Positions 14,400-21,955 of a stretch of 29,758 bases of DNA are shown here, piece after piece. How positions within the stretch are numbered: position 1 is the first letter of the stretch; every line of letters begins with the position of its first letter. The DNA lies in the IMG/VR virus record IMGVR_UViG_3300032893_000223, positions 1 to 29,758 of that record; one strand, given 5' to 3'. The stretch comes from a virus. The translations under genes and the position numbers were made by a program. Under the pieces are notes generated by a model, which did not search any database, was not told the origin of the DNA, and saw only the letters and a list, made by a program, of their open reading frames with translations.

Positions 14400-16291
14400 T
14401 GGATGACGAGTCAAAACTACCTAGTAGATTAACTCCGAATCAGATTGAAGCTCTAGCTCTTGAGAAAGAGAGTGGAAAGAGAAGCTCGTATCAAGATATT
14501 AAGAGTAAGAAAGATAAAGCTAGGATTGAGACTCAATATCGTAAATTAAAGAAGGACGATAAAAAAGTAGATCTAATTGATAAGGATCTAAAAGACTATA
14601 CTAGTAGAAGTGTGGCTGATTTGAAAGAGGAGCCATCGGAAGGAACTAGAATTGCTGCTCCTAGTAGCTACAAGCCGGGTCAATATAAACAGCGTCCAGT
14701 TCTCAACTATATAAATAAACTTCGCGAGAAAGTCTTTGGTTCTCGTATTGGCACTAAAGATGAAAATGAGCTTCGAAAAGATCTAATTAAAGTTGGAACC
14801 CAAACTGTTATTGTTAATAAGTTACTCGAGGCTAATACTGAAACTCTTCACGAGGTTGCCAAAAAGGATATTGAGTTAGCTAAGCTATTGAAACGTCTTG
14901 GTGATCCAAGAGTTCCAGAGTTAGCTAAGAAAGTTGAATCAGGGCAAGAGGTTTATCCAGAAGAGGCTAGAGAGATTGTTGGTCATCTTGAAGATGTTGC
15001 TATTGGATTAGACTCAGTTGGGGTGGCATTAAAATTAGAAATGCCGGATGTTATCCAAACTGTTCAGGATTTAATTAATAACAATAAATTGGATTTAGAT
15101 TCTCGCAGAAAAGTATTCTCTGATTTGATTAAAGTGTTGAAAGATTCAAAGACTGATCCTAAATTACTAGAAGAAATAAGAAACACTAATATTAAATCTG
15201 TTAATTTTACTGAGAAAGAGCTAGATTCTTTAAATGCAATACTTGATACTTTAAAAGCTACTACGATAGATGAGAAGATCTACGGAACAATCAAAGAGTT
15301 AAAACAAAAATTAGGATCAATTCTTTTAACTCAAGAAGATTTGAATGAATTCTTTGAGAAAGAATATGCTGGTAAATCAGCCAAAGAGTCTTTAGTAGGT
15401 AAAGGTCTAGGTGCTATTCCGGATCAAGCAAAGAGTGGTATTATAAATTCATTATTTGCTGCACTTGGTCTTCCAGGTCTTGGTCAACTACTTAGTTCTC
15501 TTGGTATCGATGTTGTTGGGTTAGCTACTAAAGGCATCAGTGCTCTTGGTAGTTTAGGTGGATTCTTAGGGGGTGCCGGAGAAGGTGGAGTTATCTCCGG
15601 AGCTATTGAGGGAATTGAGAGTCTTTTGACTAAAATTCCTGGTATTAGCACAGTAATTTCTGAAATAGCTGTATTTGGCTCAGCAATAACTGGATTTGTT
15701 TCAGGTATTATGGCAACAATGGATGAGTGGAAGAATTTCTTTAGTGGGATATTTGAGTTTGGCAAATCATTAATTAATTTAGGTGGTAGACTAATAAGCG
15801 GACTTGAAGAGGCGATTCCAATCCTAAAACCAATTATTGAAGGATTAAAAGAGTTTGCTAAATTCATATTTGAGCTTCCCGTTAAATTGATTAAATTAAT
15901 ATTTGAGGGATTCAAGAATATCGGTGGATGGATCGGAGTAGGTGCTGGAAAATTAGGTGATCTATTTAAAGCTGGAGCTAGCTTTTTAGATACAGTAGCA
16001 CCTGCAGCAACAGCTGCTGGGCCTGGTGGAATGGCAGTTCCGGTTCCAACAACTCAAGGTGCAGTTACTCCTGTTACTCCAGCAATGGATACTAGTGCGT
16101 CAACCATGGCTACCAGTTTGGATCATCAAGAACGGGTAAATCAGGCGAAAATGACTGATAATACTGCTAAGCCTATGACTGTTCCAGTTATTGTTCCTCA
16201 GGATAAGAAAGGTACCCAGGTCTCAAACCGCCAGCATGGTGTTGATGATCTTTCAACTGCTCTTATGAATAATGGGATGATTAATAACTAA
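14399..16291 (+). CDS. Tape measure protein (T4 gp29-like role)
   Basis: 630 residues. The N-terminal half is highly charged and helical (long Lys/Glu/Asp/Leu stretches), and the middle to late region (about 340-540) holds Gly/Leu/Ile-rich hydrophobic helices (GIINSLFAALGLPGLGQLL, ALGSLGGFLGGAG, AITGFVSGIMAT, FELPVKLIKLIFEGF), as in tape measures that insert in the host membrane. The C-terminus is Ala/Pro/Thr-rich. Length is close to T4 gp29 (590); at about 0.15 nm per residue it predicts a tail tube near 95 nm. It fills the tube lumen, sets tail length and is ejected before DNA. It follows a gp26-type hub/chaperone gene, as expected. Confidence 0.82.
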   Translation: MDDESKLPSRLTPNQIEALALEKESGKRSSYQDIKSKKDKARIETQYRKLKKDDKKVDLIDKDLKDYTSRSVADLKEEPSEGTRIAAPSSYKPGQYKQRPVLNYINKLREKVFGSRIGTKDENELRKDLIKVGTQTVIVNKLLEANTETLHEVAKKDIELAKLLKRLGDPRVPELAKKVESGQEVYPEEAREIVGHLEDVAIGLDSVGVALKLEMPDVIQTVQDLINNNKLDLDSRRKVFSDLIKVLKDSKTDPKLLEEIRNTNIKSVNFTEKELDSLNAILDTLKATTIDEKIYGTIKELKQKLGSILLTQEDLNEFFEKEYAGKSAKESLVGKGLGAIPDQAKSGIINSLFAALGLPGLGQLLSSLGIDVVGLATKGISALGSLGGFLGGAGEGGVISGAIEGIESLLTKIPGISTVISEIAVFGSAITGFVSGIMATMDEWKNFFSGIFEFGKSLINLGGRLISGLEEAIPILKPIIEGLKEFAKFIFELPVKLIKLIFEGFKNIGGWIGVGAGKLGDLFKAGASFLDTVAPAATAAGPGGMAVPVPTTQGAVTPVTPAMDTSASTMATSLDHQERVNQAKMTDNTAKPMTVPVIVPQDKKGTQVSNRQHGVDDLSTALMNNGMINN

Positions 16292-16974
16292 TGGCAAATC
16301 CGCATATAGACTACAAAGATTTATTTGGCGTTGCAGGGGTAAACTCCTTAATTAAGATTTTTGGAGTTTACAATGGTCCTGTTGTTGGGATTATTACCCA
16401 AGAGCTCACATTTGCTGCATCAAATAGCTTTAATACACCACTTGAGTCTTCGGCCCAACAGCAGTTAAGTGAGACTTTAATGGGAGCTCAAGCTGCTGCA
16501 GGTAATTTAGCTACTAGACTAGGATATAAAGGTGGAGCTTTAAGTAAGCCATTTACTCTCAGAACTGTTGAACAATCTGTAAAAACATGGACAGGATCCG
16601 AGACTCCAGTATTCAATGTTGTTCTTAAACTAGTCGCACTACAAGAAACAGATGATGTTCGCCAGGCTGTTTCTAATCTTCTTTCAGCAGTAGCACCTAC
16701 GTTTTCCTCTTTTGGGTTGTCCGCAAATGTTGCTCCTCCTCTTAATTATTTACCCAAAGGAATGACAGCTCAAGGAACAATTACTGTTGCTATTGGGCGA
16801 TGGTTTAAAGCACATCAGCAAGTTATGTTATCTGTAACTCCAACCTTCTCGCGTGAGACAATTGCAAGTGGTGCTCCTCTTTATTGTGATGTGGCTATTT
16901 CATTTACTCCGTATCGTCAGGTAAGTGTTGGTGAACTTACTGGATACATTAAAACTCCATTGGCGGCTGGATGA
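16291..16974 (+). CDS. Baseplate tube-cap / tube-initiator protein (gp48/gp54-like)
   Basis: 227 residues, ATG overlapping the tape measure stop by one base. The C-terminal region (GTITVAIGRWFKAHQQVML, VTPTFSRETIASGAPLYCDV, AISFTPYRQVSVGEL) resembles the C-terminal tube-like domain of gp48/gp54-type proteins and of LysM-less P2/Mu connectors at the base of the tube. The N-terminus includes LTFAASNSFNTPLES, compatible with a tube-like beta-barrel. It would sit between hub and first tube ring. The choice between the gp48 and gp54 roles cannot be made from sequence alone. Confidence 0.6.
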   Translation: MANPHIDYKDLFGVAGVNSLIKIFGVYNGPVVGIITQELTFAASNSFNTPLESSAQQQLSETLMGAQAAAGNLATRLGYKGGALSKPFTLRTVEQSVKTWTGSETPVFNVVLKLVALQETDDVRQAVSNLLSAVAPTFSSFGLSANVAPPLNYLPKGMTAQGTITVAIGRWFKAHQQVMLSVTPTFSRETIASGAPLYCDVAISFTPYRQVSVGELTGYIKTPLAAG

Positions 16975-17342
16975 GCTATTTCTTTATTAATCTAAACTAC
17001 GTATCTCCTGCTACTTCGCCTGAGCGATTTGATCTAGCTCGGTTTATGAACTATACCGACAATTTTGATCCGATTACCTGTGCATTCTTTCCACAACTTA
17101 CTAATCTTCCAGTTCAAGGTAACTACGTAGTAAATTTTGAGGCTAGTCGTCCTGATTTATTAAGTAATAGTATTTATCAAGATACTCAATATTGGTGGAT
17201 TTTGATGTTATATAATGGTCTTACGGATGTGGACCAAATTGTTCAGGGATTGAATATAGCATTTCCTGGAGTTGATGATATCGAAGACTTATTGTTCTCC
17301 CTTCAAGCACAACAGACCGCAGCTAATACTGCTACAGGTTGA
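16971..17342 (+). CDS. Baseplate wedge protein gp53-like
   Basis: 123 residues, start overlapping the previous stop (ATGA). RPDLLSNSIYQDTQYWWILM followed by YNGLTDVDQIVQGLNIAFP and VDDIEDLL has the LysM-like shape of T4 gp53, where the protein holds the wedges around the hub. The segment YWWIL-YNG is the most diagnostic part. It is shorter than T4 gp53 (196) but in the usual range for reduced homologues. Confidence 0.8.
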   Translation: MSYFFINLNYVSPATSPERFDLARFMNYTDNFDPITCAFFPQLTNLPVQGNYVVNFEASRPDLLSNSIYQDTQYWWILMLYNGLTDVDQIVQGLNIAFPGVDDIEDLLFSLQAQQTAANTATG

Positions 17343-17345
17343 TTT

Positions 17346-18479
17346 GTGGCTATTGGAATACCAGGACAGTATTTATTCAGATTTAGCCTGAATAAAAATA
17401 CTGATTTTATTGATGAATCTGACTTGATTGGATTTAGTATTCACGAGCAGGCAGGAAATTTACTCCCAACATTTGAACTAAATTTCCTAACTGATGATGA
17501 AACTATTTTTCCACTGTTAAATGAGGGGAATGACCTTCAAGTCTCATTCGGAAGTGACTATAATGATCTAGTGACTATAGGATTAGCTACAAGTAAGGTA
17601 CAGTCAATCCCATCTGGTTCAGCTAAAAGACAAATCACCTGCATGGGACTACTTTCAGCTATTCCGTATATTACTAATCCTAATATGCAGATAACTGCAG
17701 CTCAGTCGGGAATAGCTACAATAATTCAAGTCGCAAAGAAGACATTTAATGTTCAATCAAATATACAAGTATCTTCAGACAACCAAAGATGGGTTCAACA
17801 TACACAGTCTGATAAATCATTTATTGATGATATCTGGCTGCACTGTAATCTTCCTAACTCTTTTCCAGCTCTTGGTGTCAGTTCTCAGGGAAATTTTATT
17901 CTTAAGGATATAAAAGCTGATTTAAAAACTCCATATAAATACAGATTTACACAGTCAGTAAAGAGTCCTAATGATATTTATTTTGACTCAGATCCTGTTC
18001 TTACATCAAATACCGGATTTATAAATAGCTGGGTAGGATATGGTCGTGAAAAGATAATTCAGAATGTGGATGAAGGAACAGATCAGGCTGTTCAAGTGAC
18101 TCCTACACCAGTAATGGCACTAACTGCTCAATTAGCGAAACGTGCCGGTATCTCAAATGTATTTGATGGTGTTGGAATTCAGAATGAAAATGTTGATTCG
18201 AATTACTGGAATTCGTATTTGAATAATTTGGCTTATTTGGGAATGTTTGGAGCTCTCGACGTAACTGTAAGTTTTCAGGGTAAATTTATTCCGATTCAGA
18301 TATTAGATCAGATAAATTTCAAAGATCAAAAAGTAGATTTACAATATCCAAGTACTTCTGATTTTAATGCCGGTATTTACTATGTTAGTAAAGTCTCACG
18401 GAATGTAGGAAATAAACAGTTTAATACAGTTGTTTCATTCTGTCGTGAATCTATGAATCAGATTCAAACAGGTAAATAA
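17346..18479 (+). CDS. Baseplate hub protein (T4 gp27 / P2 gpD-like)
   Basis: 377 residues, starting with GTG at 17346, 3 bases after the gp53 stop. The layout is that of hub proteins: an N-terminal beta domain (QYLFRFSLNKNTDFI, LLPTFELNFLTDDET), a middle part with ITAAQSGIATIIQVAKKTFN and SDKSFIDDIWLHCNLP, and a C-terminal tube-like domain with IPIQILDQINFKDQ and IYYVSKVSRNVG. T4 gp27 is 391 residues. Trimeric hubs of this type join the tube to the spike, and the next gene is a gp5-like spike, supporting the call. Confidence 0.78.
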   Translation: MAIGIPGQYLFRFSLNKNTDFIDESDLIGFSIHEQAGNLLPTFELNFLTDDETIFPLLNEGNDLQVSFGSDYNDLVTIGLATSKVQSIPSGSAKRQITCMGLLSAIPYITNPNMQITAAQSGIATIIQVAKKTFNVQSNIQVSSDNQRWVQHTQSDKSFIDDIWLHCNLPNSFPALGVSSQGNFILKDIKADLKTPYKYRFTQSVKSPNDIYFDSDPVLTSNTGFINSWVGYGREKIIQNVDEGTDQAVQVTPTPVMALTAQLAKRAGISNVFDGVGIQNENVDSNYWNSYLNNLAYLGMFGALDVTVSFQGKFIPIQILDQINFKDQKVDLQYPSTSDFNAGIYYVSKVSRNVGNKQFNTVVSFCRESMNQIQTGK

Positions 18480-19546
18480 TGTTAATCAATTTTTCTAACT
18501 ATTTAAAGAAGACTAATGCCTTGTCACGGGAGTACAGAGGCACAGTCGTAAATAATGTCGATCCATTAAGAATTGGCAGAATTCAAGTAAATATTCCTAA
18601 TTTCATTGAAGGTGATCAGACCAATTTACCCTGGGTTTATCAGAAATCACCGGCTAAATTAGGAGGATCTGGTAATTCTTCAGGATTTGCGGTTCCTGAA
18701 ATAGGAAATGAAGTTTTTGTGGAGTTCAAGGGCGACGTTTACGCCATGTTCTACTCCTTTTACTGGCAATCCGCAACTACCCATCAAGCTGATTTTGATG
18801 AGGACTATCCTGCTAGCTATGGTGACCGAGATCTAACTGGAAATTTATTAAAAATAAATAAAGCCAAGCAATTTCTTGAGTTCATCCACTCCAGCGGGAT
18901 GCAATTTTTTGTTGATAATGATGCCAATGGATCTTGGCAGTCTGACACAACTCTGACAATGACCTCTTCAGATGGTGCAACTCAGATCGTGTTAGATATG
19001 GTCAATGGCAATATAACACTTCAAGCAAAAAATCAAGTTAGCATTGATGCACCAAACTTAGATCTGAATGTTAGTACTATTACCGGAGAACAAGGTAATC
19101 ATAATGATACAGTAACTGGTTATCGTAATTCGCAGATATATGGATCTTATGTAAGATCTATTGGTAGTGACGACGGCGAGGCAATATTAGGGAATAAAGT
19201 TAGTACTGTTGCTGGAAATAAAAGTGAGCTAGTTTCTGGAACAACAAGTGAAACATTTGGTTTAGCAGTAGATCGAACAATTGTTTCTGGGGATGATGAT
19301 ACTACCGTAAATTCTGGTAATAAGAATAATAATATTACAGGAAATAAAACTAATACGATATCAGGAAACTATCAAACTACAGCAGGTGGAACGGTTACAT
19401 CAACTGCCAGTGGTGATAATAAAATAAATGGTGCTAATGTTAGAATAAATAGTGGTCCGGGAAATGTTTTAACTACAATTACAGATCCTGTTGTTGATTT
19501 GATTACCGGTGTTCCCACTCAGGGAGTGCCTACATTTTTTGCTTAG
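18479..19546 (+). CDS. Central spike protein (gp5-like OB fold and beta-helix, no lysozyme)
   Basis: 355 residues; ATG overlaps the hub stop. Residues about 15-105 show the gp5/VgrG OB-fold signature (REYRGTVVNNVDPLRIGRI, NLPWVYQKSP, FAVPEIGNEVFVEFKGD). The C-terminal half is Thr/Ser/Asn/Gly-rich short-period beta (ITLQAKNQVSIDAPNLDL, GNKVSTVAGNKSELVSG, NNNITGNKTNTISGNYQT), typical of a triple-stranded beta-helix needle. No lysozyme domain lies between the parts, unlike T4 gp5. The trimer would pierce the outer membrane, with the hub gene just upstream. Confidence 0.87.
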   Translation: MLINFSNYLKKTNALSREYRGTVVNNVDPLRIGRIQVNIPNFIEGDQTNLPWVYQKSPAKLGGSGNSSGFAVPEIGNEVFVEFKGDVYAMFYSFYWQSATTHQADFDEDYPASYGDRDLTGNLLKINKAKQFLEFIHSSGMQFFVDNDANGSWQSDTTLTMTSSDGATQIVLDMVNGNITLQAKNQVSIDAPNLDLNVSTITGEQGNHNDTVTGYRNSQIYGSYVRSIGSDDGEAILGNKVSTVAGNKSELVSGTTSETFGLAVDRTIVSGDDDTTVNSGNKNNNITGNKTNTISGNYQTTAGGTVTSTASGDNKINGANVRINSGPGNVLTTITDPVVDLITGVPTQGVPTFFA

Positions 19547-19553
19547 GTGACTA

Positions 19554-19877
19554 ATGACGAAATGGCATTGCGACAATTGTAAAACTATAGGGCATATTAA
19601 TCCTCCAACAAAACCCATGTTTGTTGAACAGAAAGATGAGAAGACGGGAGAGGTAAAACTTTCTCCTAAGATTAATATTACTAAAAGGCAAAATCCTGCA
19701 ACTGGCGAGATTGTTGATGTTCCAATTCATCAAGTTGAAGATTTAGAAACTAGAATTCACATCGTTAGACTCACAGTTGGTAATGAGACTATTCAGAAAG
19801 ACCTATGTGGAGCATGCCTAGATAAAGTTCGAAAAAAATTAATGGGATTGTGGACAGAACTGGACAAACTTAAATAA
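19554..19877 (+). CDS. Small protein with two CxxC pairs
   Basis: 107 residues. Cys6/Cys9 (WHCDNCKT) and Cys85/Cys88 (DLCGACLDKV) could form one zinc ribbon bringing the two ends of the chain together. The middle (EQKDEKTGEVKLSPKINI, RIHIVRLTVGNE) is beta-rich and charged. The C-terminus is a helix ending in LDKLK. No family recognised. Its place between spike and the next spike-region gene suggests a baseplate-associated or assembly role. The stop overlaps the next start by one base. Confidence 0.65.
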   Translation: MTKWHCDNCKTIGHINPPTKPMFVEQKDEKTGEVKLSPKINITKRQNPATGEIVDVPIHQVEDLETRIHIVRLTVGNETIQKDLCGACLDKVRKKLMGLWTELDKLK

Positions 19878-20470
19878 TGGGATTAAGTGGACCAAGATTT
19901 TCAAATACCTTGTATTCTAATCTTACCGGTGTGGGATTTACGGGAGCCAAACTCCACCTATTCACAGATGCTGTTGGAATTGGATCGGATTCGCATGTAT
20001 CTGGAAAATCCTTTGCAACGGCTGATACTGGCACAGTACCTGGTCATGGAACAGGCGTTGGTACGGGCCTAACTGGAATAGCTGGCGTTGCTACGCAGAT
20101 CTATGCTCTAGCAACTGGATTTGGATTTACTGGATCCAAGCTAATGGAAATTTGCACAGCGATTGAGATGGCATTAATCACAGAAATGGGCAATGCCTCT
20201 TTAAATTCAATTGACTTTCCAGTTTATTTAGGTGTTGGAAATATTGTCCCCGGAAGTATAGCAGTCGTTTCCTCGGGATGGAGTTCAAGTATTCAAAGTC
20301 AAGGAGCTGGTGACGGTTTTATCGGATCTAAATGGCCAGAATTCTCCCAAGCTATTGGCGGTGGCTGCTACACTGGATTTCAAACAGCTACTGGAACTTT
20401 GGCCATTACTGGTAGTCCTATTGGAGCCCCAAGTGGTGGAAGCGGAACAGGAACAGGAACTATATCATGA
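19877..20470 (+). CDS. Triplicated Gly-rich protein, possible spike-tip or hub cap
   Basis: 197 residues with three internal repeats at a spacing of 63-64 residues: Gly20 (GFTGAKLHLFTDAVG), Gly83 (GFTGSKLMEICTAIE) and Gly147 (GFIGSKWPEFSQAIG), each a helix followed by a Gly/Thr/Ser-rich beta segment. It lies two genes after the gp5-like spike, where T4 has the PAAR tip protein gp5.4. PAAR caps are single chains with pseudo-three-fold shape that sit on a trimeric spike, so a triplicated chain suits that job. It lacks obvious PAAR Cys/His metal ligands, so the function is inferred. The stop overlaps the next ATG (ATGA). Confidence 0.65.
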   Translation: MGLSGPRFSNTLYSNLTGVGFTGAKLHLFTDAVGIGSDSHVSGKSFATADTGTVPGHGTGVGTGLTGIAGVATQIYALATGFGFTGSKLMEICTAIEMALITEMGNASLNSIDFPVYLGVGNIVPGSIAVVSSGWSSSIQSQGAGDGFIGSKWPEFSQAIGGGCYTGFQTATGTLAITGSPIGAPSGGSGTGTGTIS

Positions 20471-20646
20471 GTAAATATTGGGCAAAGGCTGAATTTAAAA
20501 CATTGAATGATAATTTAGATAAACTTGAACGAGCTCTTGGAGAGATGGCTGTTATTCAGACAGATGATATTTTGGGAAGAATAAAACAGTTACAGAAGAC
20601 GGCAGAAGAAGCTAATAAAATTAAGATGAGTAAAAAAGTAAAATGA
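20467..20646 (+). CDS. 59-residue charged helical protein
   Basis: A complete small gene starting with ATG at 20467 inside the previous stop (ATGA) and ending at TGA 20644-20646 inside the next start (ATGA). It begins MSKYWAKAEFKTLNDNLDKL and continues with LGRIKQLQKTAEEANKIKMS, all compatible with a long amphipathic helix or coiled coil. The double ATGA overlap strongly supports translation. Function unknown; perhaps a small assembly factor for the flanking genes. Confidence 0.7.
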   Translation: MSKYWAKAEFKTLNDNLDKLERALGEMAVIQTDDILGRIKQLQKTAEEANKIKMSKKVK

Positions 20647-21578
20647 GTTGGATTAAACGCGATATAGCTGGTCCTATTCCAGCTGGATTAGGTAGTTTAG
20701 CTAGTACTGCGGGAACAATGGCAGGAGCCTTGACTCCTTTACTAGCTACTGCATCAGCCGCAGTCGCAGCTGCTCAGAGTTTCTTTAATCCAACAACAAA
20801 TCCATATGCGGGTATTGCTAACAGTTTACTAACTCAGGCTCAGGCACTGAGTACAGATCTATTTTCTACTGGTGTCTACTATCTGTCAGTAAATGGTGAT
20901 AATGTTGCTGGAGTTACTAGGCATGATCAATTTGGTATTCCGCTATTAACTCCTCGTCAAGCGATAACTGCAGCTATTTCCTCTTTTGACGATTTAGGTG
21001 ATACTCAGAGACCTCAATTTAGTAATAATGCAACAGTATGTGCTCTTGGGCTATTAGGAACTGTTCCAAGTCCAGGGCAGTTTACTTCATTACTAAATGG
21101 ATTAAATGCGGTTCTTAGCATTCCTGATTTGAATAATTTGAGTCTGACTATTGGTCGCCGATCTCAACCAGCACAACCTCAAGCTGTTCCTCCAAATTGG
21201 ATCAGCTTTAGATTGAATTCTATCCCCCAGTTAGCTTCATCTCAAACTGCTATTAATAACTCGATTACGACAGCTGAGGGGTATTTACTGACAGCAAATA
21301 ATGCACTTACTCAGTTACATAATGTAATTACAGCAAAACAGAATCAGATTAATCAGTTACAAACTCAAATAAATCAGCTAGCTACTGATCTTAAAGCATT
21401 CACTGGATTATATACTTTAAATGTTCCTCCTTCTATTGGAGGAAATGCATTAATTAAAGCTGCCTTAGTTGATTGTCCACTTGAATTGTCGAACAATCAA
21501 TATACTTTTCTAATCCTATTCGTAGGAGGAGGACCTTCTTTAACCGCAGTTGATATGCTCAGACAGATGGTGCTTTGA
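20643..21578 (+). CDS. Unknown baseplate-region protein with Ala-rich hydrophobic N-terminus
   Basis: 311 residues. The N-terminus (IPAGLGSLASTAGTMAGALT, PLLATASAAVAAAQSFF) is hydrophobic and Ala/Gly-rich, and residues about 210-255 form a coiled coil (LTQLHNVITAKQNQINQLQ, TQINQLATDLKAF). A central segment contains GRRSQPAQPQAVPPNWISF. Phage proteins of this kind in the hub region may be ejected into, or contact, the host membrane, but no family is recognised. It overlaps genes on both sides by 4 and 1 bases. Confidence 0.6.
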   Translation: MSWIKRDIAGPIPAGLGSLASTAGTMAGALTPLLATASAAVAAAQSFFNPTTNPYAGIANSLLTQAQALSTDLFSTGVYYLSVNGDNVAGVTRHDQFGIPLLTPRQAITAAISSFDDLGDTQRPQFSNNATVCALGLLGTVPSPGQFTSLLNGLNAVLSIPDLNNLSLTIGRRSQPAQPQAVPPNWISFRLNSIPQLASSQTAINNSITTAEGYLLTANNALTQLHNVITAKQNQINQLQTQINQLATDLKAFTGLYTLNVPPSIGGNALIKAALVDCPLELSNNQYTFLILFVGGGPSLTAVDMLRQMVL

Positions 21579-21946
21579 TGTCGATCTATTCAGACTTAAA
21601 CGAGGTAACTCCCACTAATACAGCCTATCTTCAAGATGTTAATTCGGTTTACCAGGCTCTTTTTAATTTATTTAGTACTGGGACGAATCAGAGGTTATTT
21701 CTGCCTCAGTATGGAATAGATATTGATAATGATGTTTTCGAATTAATTAATGATATTACAGCATTGGATATTGAGAAAAATGTTATTGATGCAATTACTC
21801 GTTGGGAGTCGAGAGTAGTCCTTGACACTAGTAATACTTCAATAACCCCTGACTATGATAATAATGCGTACATAGTTAAAATCGCATTTCAAATTATTGG
21901 ATTACAGGGTCAGACATTTACGTATATGGCAAGCTTTACCTCATAG
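21578..21946 (+). CDS. Baseplate wedge protein gp25-like (P2 gpW)
   Basis: 122 residues from ATG 21578, which overlaps the previous stop (TGATG); the TTG just upstream at 21575 is not needed. The family pattern is clear: NQRLFLPQYGIDID, then NDVFELINDITALDIEKNV, then AITRWESRVVLD. The motif LPxYG and the E-x-R-V segment (WESRV) are characteristic of gp25/gpW. It forms the sheath-initiating part of each wedge. The following gp6/J gene confirms the call. Confidence 0.88.
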   Translation: MSIYSDLNEVTPTNTAYLQDVNSVYQALFNLFSTGTNQRLFLPQYGIDIDNDVFELINDITALDIEKNVIDAITRWESRVVLDTSNTSITPDYDNNAYIVKIAFQIIGLQGQTFTYMASFTS

Positions 21947-21955
21947 GAGTGATTT

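Noticed and set aside
14710-14717. Exact TATAAATA T4-late-promoter match
   Set aside because: It lies inside the tape measure gene, not before any gene; expected by chance in AT-rich DNA.
18479-19546. Lysozyme domain in the gp5-like spike
   Set aside because: The OB fold leads straight to the beta-helix; no lysozyme catalytic motif or spare length is present.
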